Shown here: piece by piece, positions 7,354 through 16,360 of the stretch
Position numbering within the stretch: the stretch's first letter is position 1
Layout: each line of letters starts with the position of its first letter
Source of the DNA: Paenibacillus rhizosphaerae
Lineage (GTDB): Bacteria > Bacillota > Bacilli > Paenibacillales > Paenibacillaceae
Direction of reading: 5' to 3'
Assembly (NCBI RefSeq): GCF_014192015.1
Contig: NZ_JACHXJ010000006.1
Span: forward strand, 62,001-126,000
DNA length: 64,000 nucleotides
Notes under the pieces: generated by a model
Told to the model about the DNA's origin: nothing
The model's input: only the letters and a program-made list of their open reading frames with translations
Database searches by the model: none
Made by a program: the position numbers and the translations under genes

Positions 7354-10300
7354 TCATATTCCCGTCCGGCATAATTCAAGATGCTGCGTGGCCCCCTGAT
7401 GATGCGGCTCCAGCGCCAGCGCCTGCCGGAAATGCTCCTCGGCTTCCCGAATTCGGCCCAGTCCCAGCTGGCCCAGTCCCATCATGTAATGGCAGTGAAT
7501 TTCGTTGCGCTTGTGCAGATCGTCCTCAAACACAAGGAAGTCGGGAAGCGACACGGCGAAATAATCGATTTGCGGCCGGTCGAACAGATGCTTTTCCCCG
7601 TAGTCGACCAGCTTGTTGAAGCGGCTCCGTGCTTCCGCTTCCCGTCCCAGCCTGCGCAGCGCCGCGCCCTGATAGAAAATCATGTGCGGCGGCTGGTCGT
7701 TGTAGTACATCGCGCTGGCCGGCTCCTCCAGCCCTTGCGATGCCTGCAGCAGCGCATTTCGCGCTTCTTCCTGGCGGCCGAGCAGTCCGTACGCGGCGCC
7801 GAGGTAATAGTCGATGTTGTTCTCCTGGGCGCCTTCCAGCTTGCCCTCACCGATGTTCAGCGGGTACTGCTTGGCAAGCAGCAGCTGCTCGGCGGCCTCC
7901 TCCGCCCGGCCTTCGTTCAGCAGCCTTTTGGCGATTTCCACGCGGGCGGTCACGTATTGTGCCGGTACTTTGCCTTCCCCGCCTTCCCATGGATGGAAGT
8001 TGCGGGCGAGAATAAGGCTGAGCGCCTCCTCATGGCGGTTCAATGTATTATGCAGCGTTAAGTATTCGAGGTACAGGTCATCCCGAATCTCCACCAGCTC
8101 GCGGTGTGTTTCCAGCGCCTGCAGCCGGGACTCCGGCGAGCGGCCGGTCTTTTTGTACAGCTGGTCCAGCTCGTAAAAGACGTGCGCGTCCGCCGGGTTC
8201 AGCCGAAACGCCGTCTCCAGCGCGGCTTGCGCGTCGTCCGGGCGGTTCAGCTTGTTGTAATAGGCGAGCGCCAGATTGCGGTACGGCGTGGCAAAGCTGC
8301 CGTCCAGCGCCACCGATGCTTCCCAGCACGCAGCCGCCTCGGCATGGCGCTTCTTGTCATAGAGCAGGTTGCCCAAGTAGTACCTTGCCTTGGCATCTCC
8401 CGGATGCAGCGCCGCCGCTTCTTTGAGCACGGCGTAATCGTGGAGCGTGTTCGGGAAGCAGTACGCCGGATCCGCCGCAGCGGCCAGCTCATCATAAACG
8501 GCAGCCTGCTCATCCTGTCCGTTCTTCCGGCTCCAGCTCGCCTGGTAATAACGGACCATCGGATAGGCGTCCGGCTTGCCCGGTTCTGCGATACGTCCCA
8601 GGACCTCAAGCGCGTCCGCGTACTGGCCGGCTTCGGCGTAATCCTGAGCCAAGGCGATGTAATTGTGCGCATCGCCGCGCATAAGGCCCGCCAGGCCGTC
8701 CAGCGCCTCCAGCGCTTCAACCGCCCGGCCGGTTTCGCGGTATACGGCGATCAGCTCGTTACGGGCCGCGAATTCCACCGGGTCGATGCGGATCGTCTCC
8801 CGCACGAGCGTCTCGGCCTCTGCGGCGCGGCCCAGCCTCCGCAGGATGACGCTTTTGAGATGACGGGCCTTGTAATGGCGGTACTGGACGTTCAGGGAAC
8901 GGTCCACCAGCTCGAGCGCCTCGTCATACTGACCCTGCCCGCAGGCGATCTGCGCTAGGGCAAAATATCCCGCCGCCTGCCATGCTCCCGTCCATACGCT
9001 CTTGTAGAAGGCGGCGTATGCCTCTTCGAGCCGTCCCTGCCATCTAAGCGCCTGGCCGAGGTGATAGAACGGCTCGCTGTCGTACGGTCTAGCGTTATGG
9101 CGCGTCAGCGTCTCGATCGCTTTGCGGAAATACACTTCGCTGTCCTCAAAGCATCCCCTCCGCAGCAGCAGCAGTCCGTAAGCGTTGTTCAGCCGGATGT
9201 CGCCCGGGTCCCGCTTCAAGCCTTCCAAATAATATGCTTCCGGTTCACGGGTCGCGTGCCGGTACTGCTCCAAGTGCAGCCCTGCCAGGTACAGCGCTTC
9301 GGCGCTTGGCAGCTGCTCGGGCGCCTCAATGGCTTTGGCCGGATCGGGAACCTGCTCGATCTTTTTCGGCATCGGCCGGTAGGATACCAGCTCCCTTCCA
9401 TCCGCGTCCAGCACGATGACCCGCAGCTCTTCTTCCCGGGCTTCGGCGCCGATGTTCACCTCCGCCTGGAACACGTCGCTTGGCGACAGCTTCACGACTT
9501 TGTCCAGAACGATTTGTCCGGCGCTCTTCAGCAGCACGCGCGCTTGTTCGAACACGGAAGTGGCGTAGACCTGGACTGTCGCCTGCCCGTCCGCCGTCTC
9601 CAGATTCACGGCCGCGTCGATGGAGGCGTTTTTCACCAGACCGATCTTTTTATATGGCATAAAATACTGCTTGAAGCTCTTCTCCTCGTACGGCGCGAGC
9701 CAGCTGAAGTCCGGCTGGTTGTCGGTGTAGACGCCGGTCATGAGCTCGATGTACGGACCGTCCTCGTCCGTCAGATTGCGGTCCCATGCCTGGCCGAACT
9801 CCCCGTGACCCCAGGTCCACTGCTTTTTCCCTGGCGAGATATGCCTGTTCGCGACATGGAGCAGCCCTGCGCCGACGCCGTGGTCGTAACCGCCGACGAA
9901 ATTAAAGTCCGAGTGATAGGCCATGTAGGAGGTAGGCACGGGAATGTTGCTGTATTTGGAAATGTCCACACCGGCGGAGTAGTCCATTTTATAATACGTG
10001 CCCGTGGCGATCGGGAACTTGGAGACGTCCCGCTTGCCGTGATCAAACACCGCATGCACATCCGGCGGAAACACAGACTGCGTGTGGTCGTTGACCGCGA
10101 CCGCCGGGTTGGCCCACCACAGAAACGTCTGCGGCGCCGCTGTCCGGTTGTACAGCTGGGCTTGAATTTCGAGGTAAGCCTTGCCGGGATACAGAGTAAA
10201 ACCGGTCGTCACCTTGGTGCCGTACATGCGGTCGATTTCCCCGACCCATACCGTTGTGCTCCCGTCCGGATTGCGTTCGATCGTATGCTCCACTTCGCCA

Positions 10301-10695
10301 AACGTGTTCGGGCGGTGATGCTGGGGCCAGTTGAACTCGATCCCCCCGGAAATCCACGGTCCGGCCAGGCCCACCAGCGCCGGCTTGATCACCTGGTTAT
10401 GGTAGACAAAATCGTACCCGTTCGTCTTGTCGACCGCCCGGTAAATCCGTCCGCCGATCTCCGGCATGACCTGGATTTGCACGTACTCGTTTTCCAGGAA
10501 AACGATACGGTACGATTTCGAAACCTTTTCGTCGTCAATTTTATCGATGACCGGCAGCGGGTAGACCCGTCCCGAGCTTCCTTGATACACGCGCTTCTCC
10601 AAAAACATCGGGTTCGGATCGGGCTTGCCTGCCTCGTAAGTCGGGATTTCCACCCGCTCCTCCCATACCTTGACCTCTTCAGGCGCTTTGGCCAT
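7354..10695 (-). CDS. DUF5107 domain protein with C-terminal TPR array
   Basis: A 1113-residue cytoplasmic protein without a signal peptide. Residues about 40-340 match the DUF5107 pattern: MPEIGGRIYRAVDKTNGYDF, GPWISGGIEFNWPQHHRP, VWVGEIDRMYGTKVTTGFTLYPG, FLWWANPA and PWS/WGHGEFGQAWDRNLTDEDGPYIELMTG. These Glu, His and Trp-rich motifs look like a beta-sandwich sugar-active fold of the mutarotase/hydrolase type. A linker domain follows, then from about 470 to the end many TPR-like helical pairs (AYGLLLLRRGCFEDSEVYFRKAI, YALGN/LGLGRIREAEEHFRQAL and similar). A carbohydrate role is inferred from the downstream mutarotase and the divergent AraC regulator; the reaction is unknown. The start is supported by AAAGGATGA. 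Confidence 0.85.
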   Translation of the reverse strand: MAKAPEEVKVWEERVEIPTYEAGKPDPNPMFLEKRVYQGSSGRVYPLPVIDKIDDEKVSKSYRIVFLENEYVQIQVMPEIGGRIYRAVDKTNGYDFVYHNQVIKPALVGLAGPWISGGIEFNWPQHHRPNTFGEVEHTIERNPDGSTTVWVGEIDRMYGTKVTTGFTLYPGKAYLEIQAQLYNRTAAPQTFLWWANPAVAVNDHTQSVFPPDVHAVFDHGKRDVSKFPIATGTYYKMDYSAGVDISKYSNIPVPTSYMAYHSDFNFVGGYDHGVGAGLLHVANRHISPGKKQWTWGHGEFGQAWDRNLTDEDGPYIELMTGVYTDNQPDFSWLAPYEEKSFKQYFMPYKKIGLVKNASIDAAVNLETADGQATVQVYATSVFEQARVLLKSAGQIVLDKVVKLSPSDVFQAEVNIGAEAREEELRVIVLDADGRELVSYRPMPKKIEQVPDPAKAIEAPEQLPSAEALYLAGLHLEQYRHATREPEAYYLEGLKRDPGDIRLNNAYGLLLLRRGCFEDSEVYFRKAIETLTRHNARPYDSEPFYHLGQALRWQGRLEEAYAAFYKSVWTGAWQAAGYFALAQIACGQGQYDEALELVDRSLNVQYRHYKARHLKSVILRRLGRAAEAETLVRETIRIDPVEFAARNELIAVYRETGRAVEALEALDGLAGLMRGDAHNYIALAQDYAEAGQYADALEVLGRIAEPGKPDAYPMVRYYQASWSRKNGQDEQAAVYDELAAAADPAYCFPNTLHDYAVLKEAAALHPGDAKARYYLGNLLYDKKRHAEAAACWEASVALDGSFATPYRNLALAYYNKLNRPDDAQAALETAFRLNPADAHVFYELDQLYKKTGRSPESRLQALETHRELVEIRDDLYLEYLTLHNTLNRHEEALSLILARNFHPWEGGEGKVPAQYVTARVEIAKRLLNEGRAEEAAEQLLLAKQYPLNIGEGKLEGAQENNIDYYLGAAYGLLGRQEEARNALLQASQGLEEPASAMYYNDQPPHMIFYQGAALRRLGREAEARSRFNKLVDYGEKHLFDRPQIDYFAVSLPDFLVFEDDLHKRNEIHCHYMMGLGQLGLGRIREAEEHFRQALALEPHHQGATQHLELCRTGI

Positions 10696-10886
10696 GCTGA
10701 CTCATCCTTTCTTTCGCTTGGACGCTTTGATATTGGCAATCGTGATATCTGCATTCGGGAACCTTTTAGACTCTGCCCTCATCTTAAAAGAAAGCGGCCC
10801 CGCCCTCCATTCACGATCTCATGGGAATGATGGATTATCTTATGATTTTATGAAGTTAATAAGGAGTGTTAGGACGGAGGTTTCCG

Positions 10887-12029
10887 TTGACAAAGAACAC
10901 GGACCAAATCATAGTAAACACTATGGAAAAGATACGAAAACCCGACGGATTCAAATCCGAGAAACTCATTGTCCTGCCGGATCATATTCTGATGGAATCG
11001 TCTTCGCATCCGCTGGTTCGTCCCCTTTACGTGACCGATACCGGCTACTTTCCGCGTGCGCTGCATCATTACCGGGAGCGGCCCGAAGGCAGCGAAGCGG
11101 TCATCGTCATATTTTGCATGGAAGGAGAAGGCTGGTACCGCTTGGGAAACGACCGGGTACAGCCGGTCGGCCAAGGCCAGGCCATCGTGATTCCCGCCCA
11201 AACTCCTCACGCCTATGGCTCGTCGGAGAAGCATCCGTGGAGCATTTACTGGTGGCATTTCAAGGGGGAGCAGACGGAGGCGTTTTTTGAGGGATTTGGT
11301 CCGGGACCCGGTCCAGGGCACGAGCCAGGAAACGTGCCTGAGGCCGAGGAAGCCAGTACGGATGTTTGCGAGTGTGATAAATGGAATATCGGTGCGATTG
11401 CTGGCACAGCAGAAGGTCTTTCTGATGATAAGACCGCCCTAGGCGTCGGTGCACCGGGAGCCCCGGACGGAGGGAACCTGACAGAACCGCCTTCCCGTCC
11501 GGCTAAAACCGCCGCCGTCTCCCTTCCCGTCACCCTGCCTCCGGACAAAGCGCGCCAACTGGCGGAGCTGTTCCATGAAGGATATGCGCTGCTGGAGCAG
11601 GGCTATACGCTGAACCATATCATTTATGTATCGCAGCTGGCGCATCACCTTGCGGCGATGTTGAGGCTGTGCCGGCTGCAGCCGCAGGACGGGATTTTCC
11701 GCAACAGCCAGCACGATATTACGCAAACGGTGCGGTATATGATGGACCGCTTGGAGGGGACCGTCACGCTGAAGCAGCTCGCGGCCCAGGCACGCGTGTC
11801 GGTTCCGCACTTTACCCAGCGCTTCAAGGAGGCGACCGGCTATTCGCCGATCGACTACTACCTGCGGCTAAAAATCCAGCTGGCCTGCAGGCATCTGGAC
11901 CTCACCGAGCAAAGTGTGAAGGAAATCAGCCACCGGCTCGGATTTCAGGACCCCTATTACTTCTCGCGCCTGTTCAAAAAAATTATGGGCAAGTCGCCCT
12001 CGGAGTACCGGGGGACGCGGAAGGGGTAA
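10887..12029 (+). CDS. AraC-family regulator with a long low-complexity linker
   Basis: About 380 residues. An N-terminal AraC cupin (EAVIVIFCMEGEGWYRLG ... GQAIVIPAQTPHAYGSS ... PWSIYWWHFKG) senses a ligand. The C terminus carries two helix-turn-helix motifs (TLKQLAAQARVSVPHFTQRFKEATGYSPIDYYLRLKI and VKEISHRLGFQDPYYFSRLFKKIMGKSPSEYR). Between them, at about 140-215, lies a Gly/Pro/Ala-rich stretch (GPGPGPGHEPGNVPEAEE ... VGAPGAPDGG) not usual in the family. The TTG at 10887 is preferred because GGACGGAGG lies six bases upstream; a GTG at 10866 is in frame. It is divergent from the DUF5107-TPR operon, its likely target. Confidence 0.85.
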   Translation: MTKNTDQIIVNTMEKIRKPDGFKSEKLIVLPDHILMESSSHPLVRPLYVTDTGYFPRALHHYRERPEGSEAVIVIFCMEGEGWYRLGNDRVQPVGQGQAIVIPAQTPHAYGSSEKHPWSIYWWHFKGEQTEAFFEGFGPGPGPGHEPGNVPEAEEASTDVCECDKWNIGAIAGTAEGLSDDKTALGVGAPGAPDGGNLTEPPSRPAKTAAVSLPVTLPPDKARQLAELFHEGYALLEQGYTLNHIIYVSQLAHHLAAMLRLCRLQPQDGIFRNSQHDITQTVRYMMDRLEGTVTLKQLAAQARVSVPHFTQRFKEATGYSPIDYYLRLKIQLACRHLDLTEQSVKEISHRLGFQDPYYFSRLFKKIMGKSPSEYRGTRKG

Positions 12030-12140
12030 ATTTTTAGGGTCTCGTCTGGTGAGATTACCGGGATCGAATTAGACCAGCCCTTGAAGCAATATGGTACGAT
12101 GAACTTATTACTAACCGCGAAAGAAAGGAGCACCCCGCCC

Positions 12141-12839
12141 TTGAAAAAGATTCTCCTGGTCGAAGACGATATTGAAATCAATCAACTCGTTTCAAAATAC
12201 CTGGGAAAAGAAGGCTTTGATATCCATTCAGCCTATGATGGAAAGGAAGCGCTGACCCATATCCAGAACCATGAATACCAGCTGGTTATTTTGGATCTGA
12301 TGCTCCCGCTAATCGAGGGCCAGGAGGTCTTGCGTCAAATTCGGGCGAAGGGAACCGTTCCCGTCATTATTTTGTCGGCCAAAGACAGTGAAATCGATAA
12401 AATATGGGGATTAGAACTCGGAGCGGATGATTACATGACCAAACCGTTCACCATCGGCGAGCTTGTTGCCAGGGTCAAAGCTCAGCTGCGCCGTTACATG
12501 GATTTTCAGCGAGATGCCGCGGGAGCCGAAACCGGAGTCATCAGGCATGGAGAATTGGAACTGAATATACACACCTTTGAAGTCACCGTCGCCGGACGGA
12601 AGAAATCTTTAACGGCAAAGGAATTTGCCATATTGAAGCTATTTTTAACCCACCCCACCCGCGTTTACACGAAATCGCAAATATTCGAAAGCGTTTGGCA
12701 GGAAGAAAGTATATCCGACGATAACACCGTCATGGTTCACATCAACAGGCTGCGGGCGAAGATCGAGAAGGACCCGTCAAACCCCGTGTTTATTCAAACG
12801 GTATGGGGATTTGGGTACAAGCTCGGCGAGGAGGGATAA
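12141..12839 (+). CDS. OmpR/PhoB-type response regulator
   Basis: A 232-residue two-domain response regulator. Receiver: KKILLVEDD with the acidic pocket (Glu8, Asp9, Asp10), phospho-acceptor Asp52 in VILDLMLP, Ser in IILSAKD and Lys in MTKPF. The C-terminal winged helix has LTAKEFAILKLFLTHPTRVYTKSQIFESVW and the wing VMVHINRLRAKIE. The start is taken as TTG at 12141 because KKILLVEDD is the family N terminus and AAAGGAG lies ten bases before it; an upstream in-frame TTG at 12081 adds 20 unlikely residues. The histidine kinase gene begins two bases after its stop. Its probable target is the hydrolase-ABC operon downstream. Confidence 0.93.
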   Translation: MKKILLVEDDIEINQLVSKYLGKEGFDIHSAYDGKEALTHIQNHEYQLVILDLMLPLIEGQEVLRQIRAKGTVPVIILSAKDSEIDKIWGLELGADDYMTKPFTIGELVARVKAQLRRYMDFQRDAAGAETGVIRHGELELNIHTFEVTVAGRKKSLTAKEFAILKLFLTHPTRVYTKSQIFESVWQEESISDDNTVMVHINRLRAKIEKDPSNPVFIQTVWGFGYKLGEEG

Positions 12840-12841
12840 GC

Positions 12842-13765
12842 ATGTGGGTTCAAATATTTGCTGTCCTCCTTCTCCTCGTCTGCATGTATCTGGTTTTTCA
12901 ACATCGCCATTTGCTGCAGGAAATCAAAAGGATAACCGGAACGACCGAAGCAATCCGAGCAGGCAATCTTAACTTGCGTTATCGTTTGCATAGGTCACGG
13001 AAGCCTGTTCAAGACTTGGGCGGAGAATTGAACCGTCTGCTGGATGATGTTCAGCAGACGTTTGAGCGCACTCAATTTTTGGAGGATGAACGCAAGCGAA
13101 TGATCGCGAGCATTTCGCATGATCTTCGAACGCCGTTAACTTCCCTGCTGGGATATATGGAAGCCTTGCGAGATGACATGACACTGACTGCCGAAGAAAA
13201 ACGCAGCTTTATCGGTATCGCCTCTGACAAGGGAGATGCCTTACTCGAAAGACTCCAGGAGTTTTTTGAACTGGCCAAACTGGAAGCGGATGATTCGCCA
13301 GCCGAGCTTCATAAAATGAACTTGACTGACATCGTGCAGGAAGTTTTGCTCGGATTTTATCCGGATTTTCAAAAAGCGGGGCTAACACCCACGTTGAGGA
13401 TACCGGACTCTCCCCAATACGTCAAAGGGGATCGGTTATATATCCGGCGCATTCTAGAGAACCTTGTATCAAATGCTTTGCGTTACGGCCAGGAGGGCAA
13501 GGAGATTGGCATTGCGATTCGGGAGGAAACGGACTTTGTCTGGGTAGATGTGTGGGATCGGGGCAAAGGGATTTCGTCTCAAGACCTGCCTCGCGTTTTT
13601 GAGCGCTTTTATACTGGAATGCCTTCAAGAAACGCTTCTCTCCGCGGTACCGGCCTGGGACTGACCATTACGAAAAATCTGGTTGAAAAACAAGGCGGTC
13701 AAATCAGCGTATCCAGCAAACCGGGCGAGAAAACCATGTTTTCATTCAGCCTGCTAAAAGATTAG
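12842..13765 (+). CDS. Sensor histidine kinase with one membrane segment
   Basis: A 307-residue kinase. One N-terminal transmembrane helix (about 2-20) is followed directly by a HAMP-like linker, then the HisKA box ASISHDLRTPLTSLLGY with phospho-acceptor His93. The ATPase domain follows: N box in RRILENLVSNALRYG, G1 in VWDRGKGI, F box in RVFERFYTG and G2 in RGTGLGLTITKNLV. There is almost no extracytoplasmic loop, so like BceS-type kinases it may sense through the membrane or a partner transporter. The ATG at 12842 has GGAGGGA five bases upstream and lies two bases after the regulator stop, so the two are translationally coupled. Confidence 0.92.
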   Translation: MWVQIFAVLLLLVCMYLVFQHRHLLQEIKRITGTTEAIRAGNLNLRYRLHRSRKPVQDLGGELNRLLDDVQQTFERTQFLEDERKRMIASISHDLRTPLTSLLGYMEALRDDMTLTAEEKRSFIGIASDKGDALLERLQEFFELAKLEADDSPAELHKMNLTDIVQEVLLGFYPDFQKAGLTPTLRIPDSPQYVKGDRLYIRRILENLVSNALRYGQEGKEIGIAIREETDFVWVDVWDRGKGISSQDLPRVFERFYTGMPSRNASLRGTGLGLTITKNLVEKQGGQISVSSKPGEKTMFSFSLLKD

Positions 13766-13792
13766 ATATCCGCTAGATCCACCACCTGAAAT

Positions 13793-13846
13793 TTAAGAAC
13801 TTTGTTAGAAATACGAAAAAGGTACGTTAGAACTCATCTGTATATT
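13793..13846 (+). promoter_or_regulatory. Direct repeats and -10 box in front of the hydrolase-ABC operon
   Basis: TTAAGAA at 13793-13799, GTTAGAA at 13804-13810 and GTTAGAA at 13826-13832 are in 11- and 22-base phase. A TATATT at 13841-13846 follows. OmpR/PhoB-type regulators bind direct repeats spaced about 11 bases, and no good -35 box is present, so an activator site for the neighbouring response regulator is likely. Confidence 0.55.
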
Positions 13847-13869
13847 TGGCTTCAAAAGGAGGAGGCCAA

Positions 13870-15381
13870 ATGAGAGTATTTGAAGTTGCGTTAATGATTG
13901 CGAATTTGCTTGCCTTGATTGTAGGCCTGAGGCAGAAAACGTCCAAGGCCATGATGTTAGGACTCGCGGGCCTTAATCTGTTTGCGCTTGCAGTCCACGG
14001 CGTCATCGAAGGACCCCGTTATCAAATGATGTTCTCGTACATGTTTGCTGTTCTTTTTACGGTCTACGCTTTAGCGAGAGCCGCGTTCAAGTTCCCGGAA
14101 ACCAAAATCTTAAAAATTCTGAAGGGGTTTGCGATCGGTTTGTCCTTGATATTCCTCGCCATAACGGCCCTTATGGCATATGCTCTCCCCGTGTTTACAC
14201 TCCCCAAGCCCACAGGCAGCTATGATGTAGGGGTTCAATATGTAGATCTGACGGATGAAGAGCGTCCCGAGCCTTTTTTGCAGGGATCGGCCAAAAAACG
14301 GGAATTAGCAGTTAAAATATACTATCCTGCGGCAAAGGATAAAACCAAGCCATATGCTGCTTATTTTCACGATTCTCCTGAATTGATAAAGATGTTCACC
14401 GCAGCCTACCGGATGCCTGATTTTATGTTCAGCCATCTGCGGCTAGTTCAAACCCATACGCAAGAAGGTCTGCCCGTATCGGATAAACAGGCGTACTATC
14501 CCGTTATTTTTTTCTCTCATGGCGCCGGTACGAACATGGAAGTGCATACTTCGCAATGCGAGGATTTGGCCAGTCATGGCTACATTGTCGTGGCCGTTAA
14601 CCATACCTACGTATCGTCGGCAGCCGAGCTTCCCGGCGGAATCGTCACGGATCGGGACGCGACGGTAAATTTTGATCAAGGCGACCCTCGGGAAATTGTC
14701 GCCCACATTATGGCTGATGATGTCGGTTCGGTTATCGATAAGCTGGGTGAAATGAACGCTGGAACCATGGATTCGATCTTTGCCGGGAAGCTTAATCTCG
14801 ATCAGATCGGCGTCATCGGCCATTCGCTGGGCGGCGCGGCGGCATATGATCTGGCATTGAACGATAGCAGAATCAAAGCCGCCATTAACCTGGATGGCTC
14901 GGTCTATACTGTCCCTGAGGACAAGAATCGCATCGCCCCTTTCTTAATGCTTGCCAATGATGAAATTGGCGTCCAGATGATCCAGAAGCATGAAGCCTCG
15001 ATGAAAAAATTCGAGGATATGCCTGCTGAAGAGCAGGAAGCCGTGGCGTCAGCATATGGAAGTAAAGAATCCTATATCGATATTTATAAGAAGCAGGAGC
15101 AAGCGGCCGCTGGACTCGCCGAAACGTTGAAAGCATCGGGCAGCTTATATTCAATTGAAGGCAGCGCCCATATGAAATTTACGGATATCGGATTATTTAT
15201 AGGTGCCGGATTTCACCGCTTCATTGGTATTCAAGGCAGCACCTCAGCCGCAGAATGTCTGGCGATCACCGAATCTGTGACATTGGCGTTTTTCAATCAG
15301 CATTTGAAGCATGAGACCGGAAATTCGCTCGGTTCCGTGCTTCGCCAATATCCGAAATTGCGTAAGGTCAAGCTGATGTGA
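13870..15381 (+). CDS. Membrane alpha/beta hydrolase (PAF-acetylhydrolase-like)
   Basis: A 503-residue protein. The first 115 residues hold about four membrane helices (VALMIANLLALIVGL, MLGLAGLNLFALAV, MFSYMFAVLFTVYALA, IGLSLIFLAITALMAYALP). The catalytic domain follows: oxyanion region VIFFSHGAG, the YIVVAVNHTY strand, nucleophile elbow GVIGHSLGG (Ser near 320), acid in AINLDGS and a late His in GSAHMKFTD. This order matches PAF-acetylhydrolase or chlorophyllase-like esterases. The ATG at 13870 follows AAAGGAGGAGG. It stands between a two-component system and a BcrA-type ABC exporter, so a part in drug or antimicrobial-peptide resistance is inferred, for example hydrolysis of an ester or lipid. 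Confidence 0.85.
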   Translation: MRVFEVALMIANLLALIVGLRQKTSKAMMLGLAGLNLFALAVHGVIEGPRYQMMFSYMFAVLFTVYALARAAFKFPETKILKILKGFAIGLSLIFLAITALMAYALPVFTLPKPTGSYDVGVQYVDLTDEERPEPFLQGSAKKRELAVKIYYPAAKDKTKPYAAYFHDSPELIKMFTAAYRMPDFMFSHLRLVQTHTQEGLPVSDKQAYYPVIFFSHGAGTNMEVHTSQCEDLASHGYIVVAVNHTYVSSAAELPGGIVTDRDATVNFDQGDPREIVAHIMADDVGSVIDKLGEMNAGTMDSIFAGKLNLDQIGVIGHSLGGAAAYDLALNDSRIKAAINLDGSVYTVPEDKNRIAPFLMLANDEIGVQMIQKHEASMKKFEDMPAEEQEAVASAYGSKESYIDIYKKQEQAAAGLAETLKASGSLYSIEGSAHMKFTDIGLFIGAGFHRFIGIQGSTSAAECLAITESVTLAFFNQHLKHETGNSLGSVLRQYPKLRKVKLM

Positions 15382-15439
15382 CATCAGCGACTGCCACTGC
15401 CGTATTGAATGCGGTCTGAACGGTTAAGGAGGACAGCTT

Positions 15440-16360
15440 GTGAGCACTATTTTGCGAACCAGCCGGCTAACCAAACGTTATGGCGGGAAAACGGTTGTCA
15501 GCGATGTAAATATGACGATTATACCCGGGGATATTTACGGTTTCCTGGGTCAGAACGGAGCGGGGAAAACGACAACGTTACGGATGATTATGGGGTTAAT
15601 CCATCCCTCCTCAGGAGAAGTTGAATTATTCGGTAAGCCGCTACACGGCAACAAGGGCGAGGCGATGGAACGGATCGGTGCCATCATCGAGTATCCGGGG
15701 TTCTATCTCAATCTGAACGCGGCGGATAATTTGGAGATCCACCGGCGCCTGATGGGCATGGGCAACCGGGAAAGCATAGACGATGCGTTGGCGGCCGTCG
15801 GGCTGCTTGACGCCAAGCATCAAAAGGTCAAACAATATTCGCTCGGAATGAAACAGCGGCTTGGTATTGCCCGCGCCTTGCTGCATCACCCCGAACTCCT
15901 GATCTTGGACGAGCCGACGAATGGTCTGGACCCCGTGGGAATGAAGGAAATGCGTCAGCTCTTCCTGGAGCTGGTCCGTAAACGGGGCATCACGTTTCTG
16001 ATATCCAGCCATTTGCTCAGCGAAATCGAGCAGTTGTCCAACAAAATCGGCATTATCCACAAAGGAAGGATGCTGGAGGAAATCGACTATGAATCGCTGC
16101 AAAGAAAGACCCGGCACTATCTCGACATCAAAGTGACGGACGAGAAGAAAGCAGCCTTTATTTTGGAGCAAAAGCTGGGAACGACCGACTACGTCGTAGC
16201 GGGGTCAGGTGGCCTGCGGCTTTACGAGCACCTTGATGAGCCGGATCGGGTCAGTTTGCTGCTGGCCGAGGGCGGGGTCGGCATCAAAGAGATGGTTCTG
16301 TCGGGAGACAGCCTGGAGGAATATTTTTTGAAGCTGACGGGGGGCGATAAATTTGCTTAA
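15440..16360 (+). CDS. ABC transporter ATP-binding protein, BcrA type
   Basis: A 306-residue ATPase. Walker A GQNGAGKTTT (about 37-46), Q-loop region EYPGFY, signature YSLGMKQRLGIARALL, Walker B LLILDEPTNGLDP and the H-loop SSHLLSEIE are all intact. The C-terminal extension of about 90 residues is typical of BcrA/lantibiotic-immunity and drug-export ATPases. It starts with GTG at 15440 behind AAGGAGG. The permease gene overlaps its last eight bases. With the adjacent sensor kinase and regulator it resembles bacitracin or lantibiotic resistance modules; the exported compound is unknown. Confidence 0.93.
   Translation: MSTILRTSRLTKRYGGKTVVSDVNMTIIPGDIYGFLGQNGAGKTTTLRMIMGLIHPSSGEVELFGKPLHGNKGEAMERIGAIIEYPGFYLNLNAADNLEIHRRLMGMGNRESIDDALAAVGLLDAKHQKVKQYSLGMKQRLGIARALLHHPELLILDEPTNGLDPVGMKEMRQLFLELVRKRGITFLISSHLLSEIEQLSNKIGIIHKGRMLEEIDYESLQRKTRHYLDIKVTDEKKAAFILEQKLGTTDYVVAGSGGLRLYEHLDEPDRVSLLLAEGGVGIKEMVLSGDSLEEYFLKLTGGDKFA

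Noticed and set aside
9061..10830. 589-codon + strand frame opposite the DUF5107-TPR gene
   Set aside because: Shadow produced by high GC codon bias; the residues (Arg/Val/His-rich) show no domain, whereas the minus strand has clear motifs.
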